Shown here piece after piece: positions 29,221 to 30,563 of a stretch of DNA of 30,563 bases. The stretch's first letter is position 1. Each line of letters opens with the position of its first letter. Made by a program: the position numbers and the translations under genes. The stretch comes from a virus: positions 1 to 30,563 of IMG/VR virus record IMGVR_UViG_3300042465_002853; one strand, 5' to 3'. The notes under the pieces were generated by a model. It saw nothing but the letters and a program-made list of their open reading frames with translations. It had not been told where the DNA came from and searched no databases.

Positions 29221-29593
29221 AATCTTGCAATATTCCATAACGAAAGTGCAGTTTACATCGAGGCCAAGATTTCCATTCACCATCCCATCTTTCTGGATGG
29301 ATTTCGATGTATTTGGTGAGAAGATAGGGTGTTACTTTACCATGAGTTCCATTAGGAATCCAAGTAAAGTTTAGAAGTGGTCTTTCATCATTATATCCCT
29401 CATCACCTTCTTTAAGTTCTATGAAGTCAGCAGTGTGGGAATAATCAATTAGATACAAATTACCATCTGGTGCAATCCAATACTGTGACATCGTGCCACC
29501 GTATCCATATTCAATATCTTTTGTTTGGCACTGAGTATTGGTAAAGTGTTCTCCTAAGTTATAGGATGAACGAACGTAATCAAACATCCCCAC
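29207..29593 (-). CDS. Conserved-looking phage protein of unknown function
   Basis: This gene encodes 128 residues, starting MGMFDYVRSSYNLGEHFTNT, with CQTKDIEYGYGGTMSQYWIA and a Trp-rich C-terminal region. The MGMFDYVRSSYNLG...QTKD.E start is a pattern that I recall from many phage genomes. The product is probably a soluble beta-rich protein of unknown function. Its start overlaps the end of the 100-aa gene by 14 nt. Confidence 0.8.
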   Translation of the reverse strand: MGMFDYVRSSYNLGEHFTNTQCQTKDIEYGYGGTMSQYWIAPDGNLYLIDYSHTADFIELKEGDEGYNDERPLLNFTWIPNGTHGKVTPYLLTKYIEIHPERWDGEWKSWPRCKLHFRYGILQDYEIL

Positions 29594-29882
29594 TTTTCAA
29601 CTCCTCCATAACTTCCTCAAGAGTATAGGTCTTAACCTTGCCACTGTCAATATCATCAACCATCTGCTGCAAATGTTCAAGAAACTCCTTAGGATAAGTT
29701 TCATCTAAGTTAATACTACACCAGAACCATTCATAACACTGTTCGTAAGGATCATCATCTTCAAGTAAAGCATAACCTTCATAGTTTGATGTAATGAGAT
29801 CTCTCCACATACGAAAGTTATCCCTAAAGGAACGAAGTCCTGTAGGGATAAGATGTTGGAAAATGTATTCGGTCCAAGTCAT
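29580..29882 (-). CDS. Small acidic protein of unknown function
   Basis: This gene encodes 100 residues, starting MTWTEYIFQHLIPTGLRSFR, acidic and Trp/Tyr-rich in the middle (EDDDPYEQCYEWFWCSINLD). It ends with a helix (TYTLEEVMEELKSGDV) similar in style to antitoxin or regulator tails. The start overlaps the stop of the 58-aa gene (ATGA). No family is assigned. Confidence 0.75.
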   Translation of the reverse strand: MTWTEYIFQHLIPTGLRSFRDNFRMWRDLITSNYEGYALLEDDDPYEQCYEWFWCSINLDETYPKEFLEHLQQMVDDIDSGKVKTYTLEEVMEELKSGDV

Positions 29883-30055
29883 TTGAGATAATGCGGTCTT
29901 TCTGTATCAAACTGATAGAACTTCACATCCTTCATATCAAGACACATACGCACAGTTTCATGCTCTCTGTGTTCTCTTGCAGTTCCTTTATATAGTCCCC
30001 TGCGTTGATAAGCACAGCACCAGACATTATAGAAGATTTTAGATTTTTCAGTCAT
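29879..30055 (-). CDS. Small protein of unknown function
   Basis: This gene encodes 58 residues from the ATG at 30055 (MTEKSKIFYNVWCCAYQRRG); another ATG one codon upstream is possible. The body is charged (GTAREHREHETVRMCLDMKD) with three Cys. It overlaps the upstream gene end by 8 nt and the downstream start by ATGA, so it is part of the same coupled operon. The function is unknown. Confidence 0.75.
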   Translation of the reverse strand: MTEKSKIFYNVWCCAYQRRGLYKGTAREHREHETVRMCLDMKDVKFYQFDTERPHYLK

Positions 30056-30395
30056 CATCCCAGGGGGCAGGTTTGCTTAAAATTTCTTTCAATCTTTCAA
30101 CTACTTTGGGGTCTGATGGTTCATTCAACCTTTCTACAAGAGCATCAAAGTTTTCTTTTGGTAACACAATCTTTTCTGGTGGATAAGAACCTTTACCCCA
30201 GAACTCTTCAAACTTATGAACATAATTCATATGATCCCAACCATGATTAAGATTTAACCAGAAATCAGAATATCGTTGGTGATCATCCATTCGCCAACCA
30301 TCATGATTGATAAGACGATACCAATACCAGAAAATTGTGTACTTAATCGGTTTTAATCCGATGATCCACTTATTTAAGAACACTGGAAAGTTCAT
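30048..30395 (-). CDS. Protein with DUF1778/TacA-antitoxin-like C-terminal segment
   Basis: This gene encodes 115 residues from the ATG at 30395, which has an excellent Shine-Dalgarno sequence (GGGAGG) 9 nt upstream. The first 70 residues are Trp/Tyr/His-rich without a known motif. The last 38 begin IVLPKENFDALVERLNEPSD and end LKEILSKPAPWDDD. This resembles the toxin-binding tail of DUF1778 (TacA) antitoxins: (LS..DF..FL..LD.PP.P...LR.LL..PAPW). The ribbon-helix-helix domain is absent. It may neutralise a host GNAT toxin, or the similarity may be convergent. Confidence 0.55.
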   Translation of the reverse strand: MNFPVFLNKWIIGLKPIKYTIFWYWYRLINHDGWRMDDHQRYSDFWLNLNHGWDHMNYVHKFEEFWGKGSYPPEKIVLPKENFDALVERLNEPSDPKVVERLKEILSKPAPWDDD

Positions 30396-30562
30396 TATGT
30401 CCACCTCCCTAACCTCAACTTGCGTTCTGGTGAAATACGAGGATCATAAGGATCATCATAAGGATAGATGTATTCGCAACACCAACCCCACGATAATGCT
30501 TCCCAGAAGTCATCATATCCAAAATGATCCATTGTGATACGACAATCAATGATATATTCAAT
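30395..30562 (-). CDS. Small acidic Tyr/Trp-rich protein, 5' end unclear at the window edge
   Basis: The frame is open to the right edge. An internal ATG at 30532 would give 45 residues: MDHFGYDDFWEALSWGWCCE, then YIYPYDDPYDPRISPERKLR and a short end. Upstream codons (EYIIDCRIT) also look coding, so the true start may lie beyond the window. The stop overlaps the next ATG (TAATG). The function is unknown. Confidence 0.6.
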   Translation of the reverse strand: MEYIIDCRITMDHFGYDDFWEALSWGWCCEYIYPYDDPYDPRISPERKLRLGRWT

Positions 30563-30563
30563 A

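Overview
This window looks like part of the genome of a T4-like marine cyanophage (cyanomyovirus) infecting Synechococcus or Prochlorococcus. The main evidence is gp25 and gp6 baseplate wedge proteins followed by a giant YHYH-domain virion protein. Several dense runs of tiny overlapping genes also resemble families I associate with cyanophages. Every supported gene is on the minus strand, so transcription runs from high to low coordinates. I saw no tRNA, CRISPR, integrase, photosynthesis or host-metabolism gene.

Layout from left to right. 1-13.1 kb is the baseplate module: an open frame of at least 3,609 codons running off the left edge, gp6 and gp25, with a T4-type late promoter in front of gp25. 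13.2-15.8 kb holds two unknown genes, two tiny genes, a GT-A-like glycosyltransferase and a stand-alone sugar-phosphate-isomerase-type cupin. 15.9-17.6 kb holds a broken HNH endonuclease, small genes and an intact HNH endonuclease. 17.6-18.07 kb has no gene but carries promoters, short repeats and a terminator. 18.07-30.56 kb is an accessory region of small, often TAATG/TGATG/ATGA-overlapping genes. They surround a few larger ones: a GIY-YIG endonuclease, a KxDG nucleotidyltransferase, a DEAH helicase, a ParB-like protein, two proteins with a T4-internal-protein-like N-terminus, and a repeat-type mobile endonuclease relative.

The most unusual structure is a hairpin element of about 30 bp repeated nine times between 16.85 and 28.36 kb, always intergenic and always in the same orientation. 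On the coding strand it reads GGGGGGAC, four variable bases, AAAGTGTCCC, then TATAGT (TATAAT once). It starts nine separate transcription or translation units, in four cases with the ATG 0-2 nt after TATAGT. It may be the cyanophage counterpart of the mobile promoter/stem-loop cassettes of T-even phages, or a translation-start hairpin.

A second control system appears to be the late promoter motif NATAAATA/ACTAAATA, 19-24 nt before the ATG of gp25, two endonuclease-type genes and both putative internal head proteins. Two of the mobile-endonuclease genes also have a long inverted repeat abutting the start codon with a promoter inside its loop, the same logic as the T4 I-TevI leader. All of this was read by eye. 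No database search or folding program was run.
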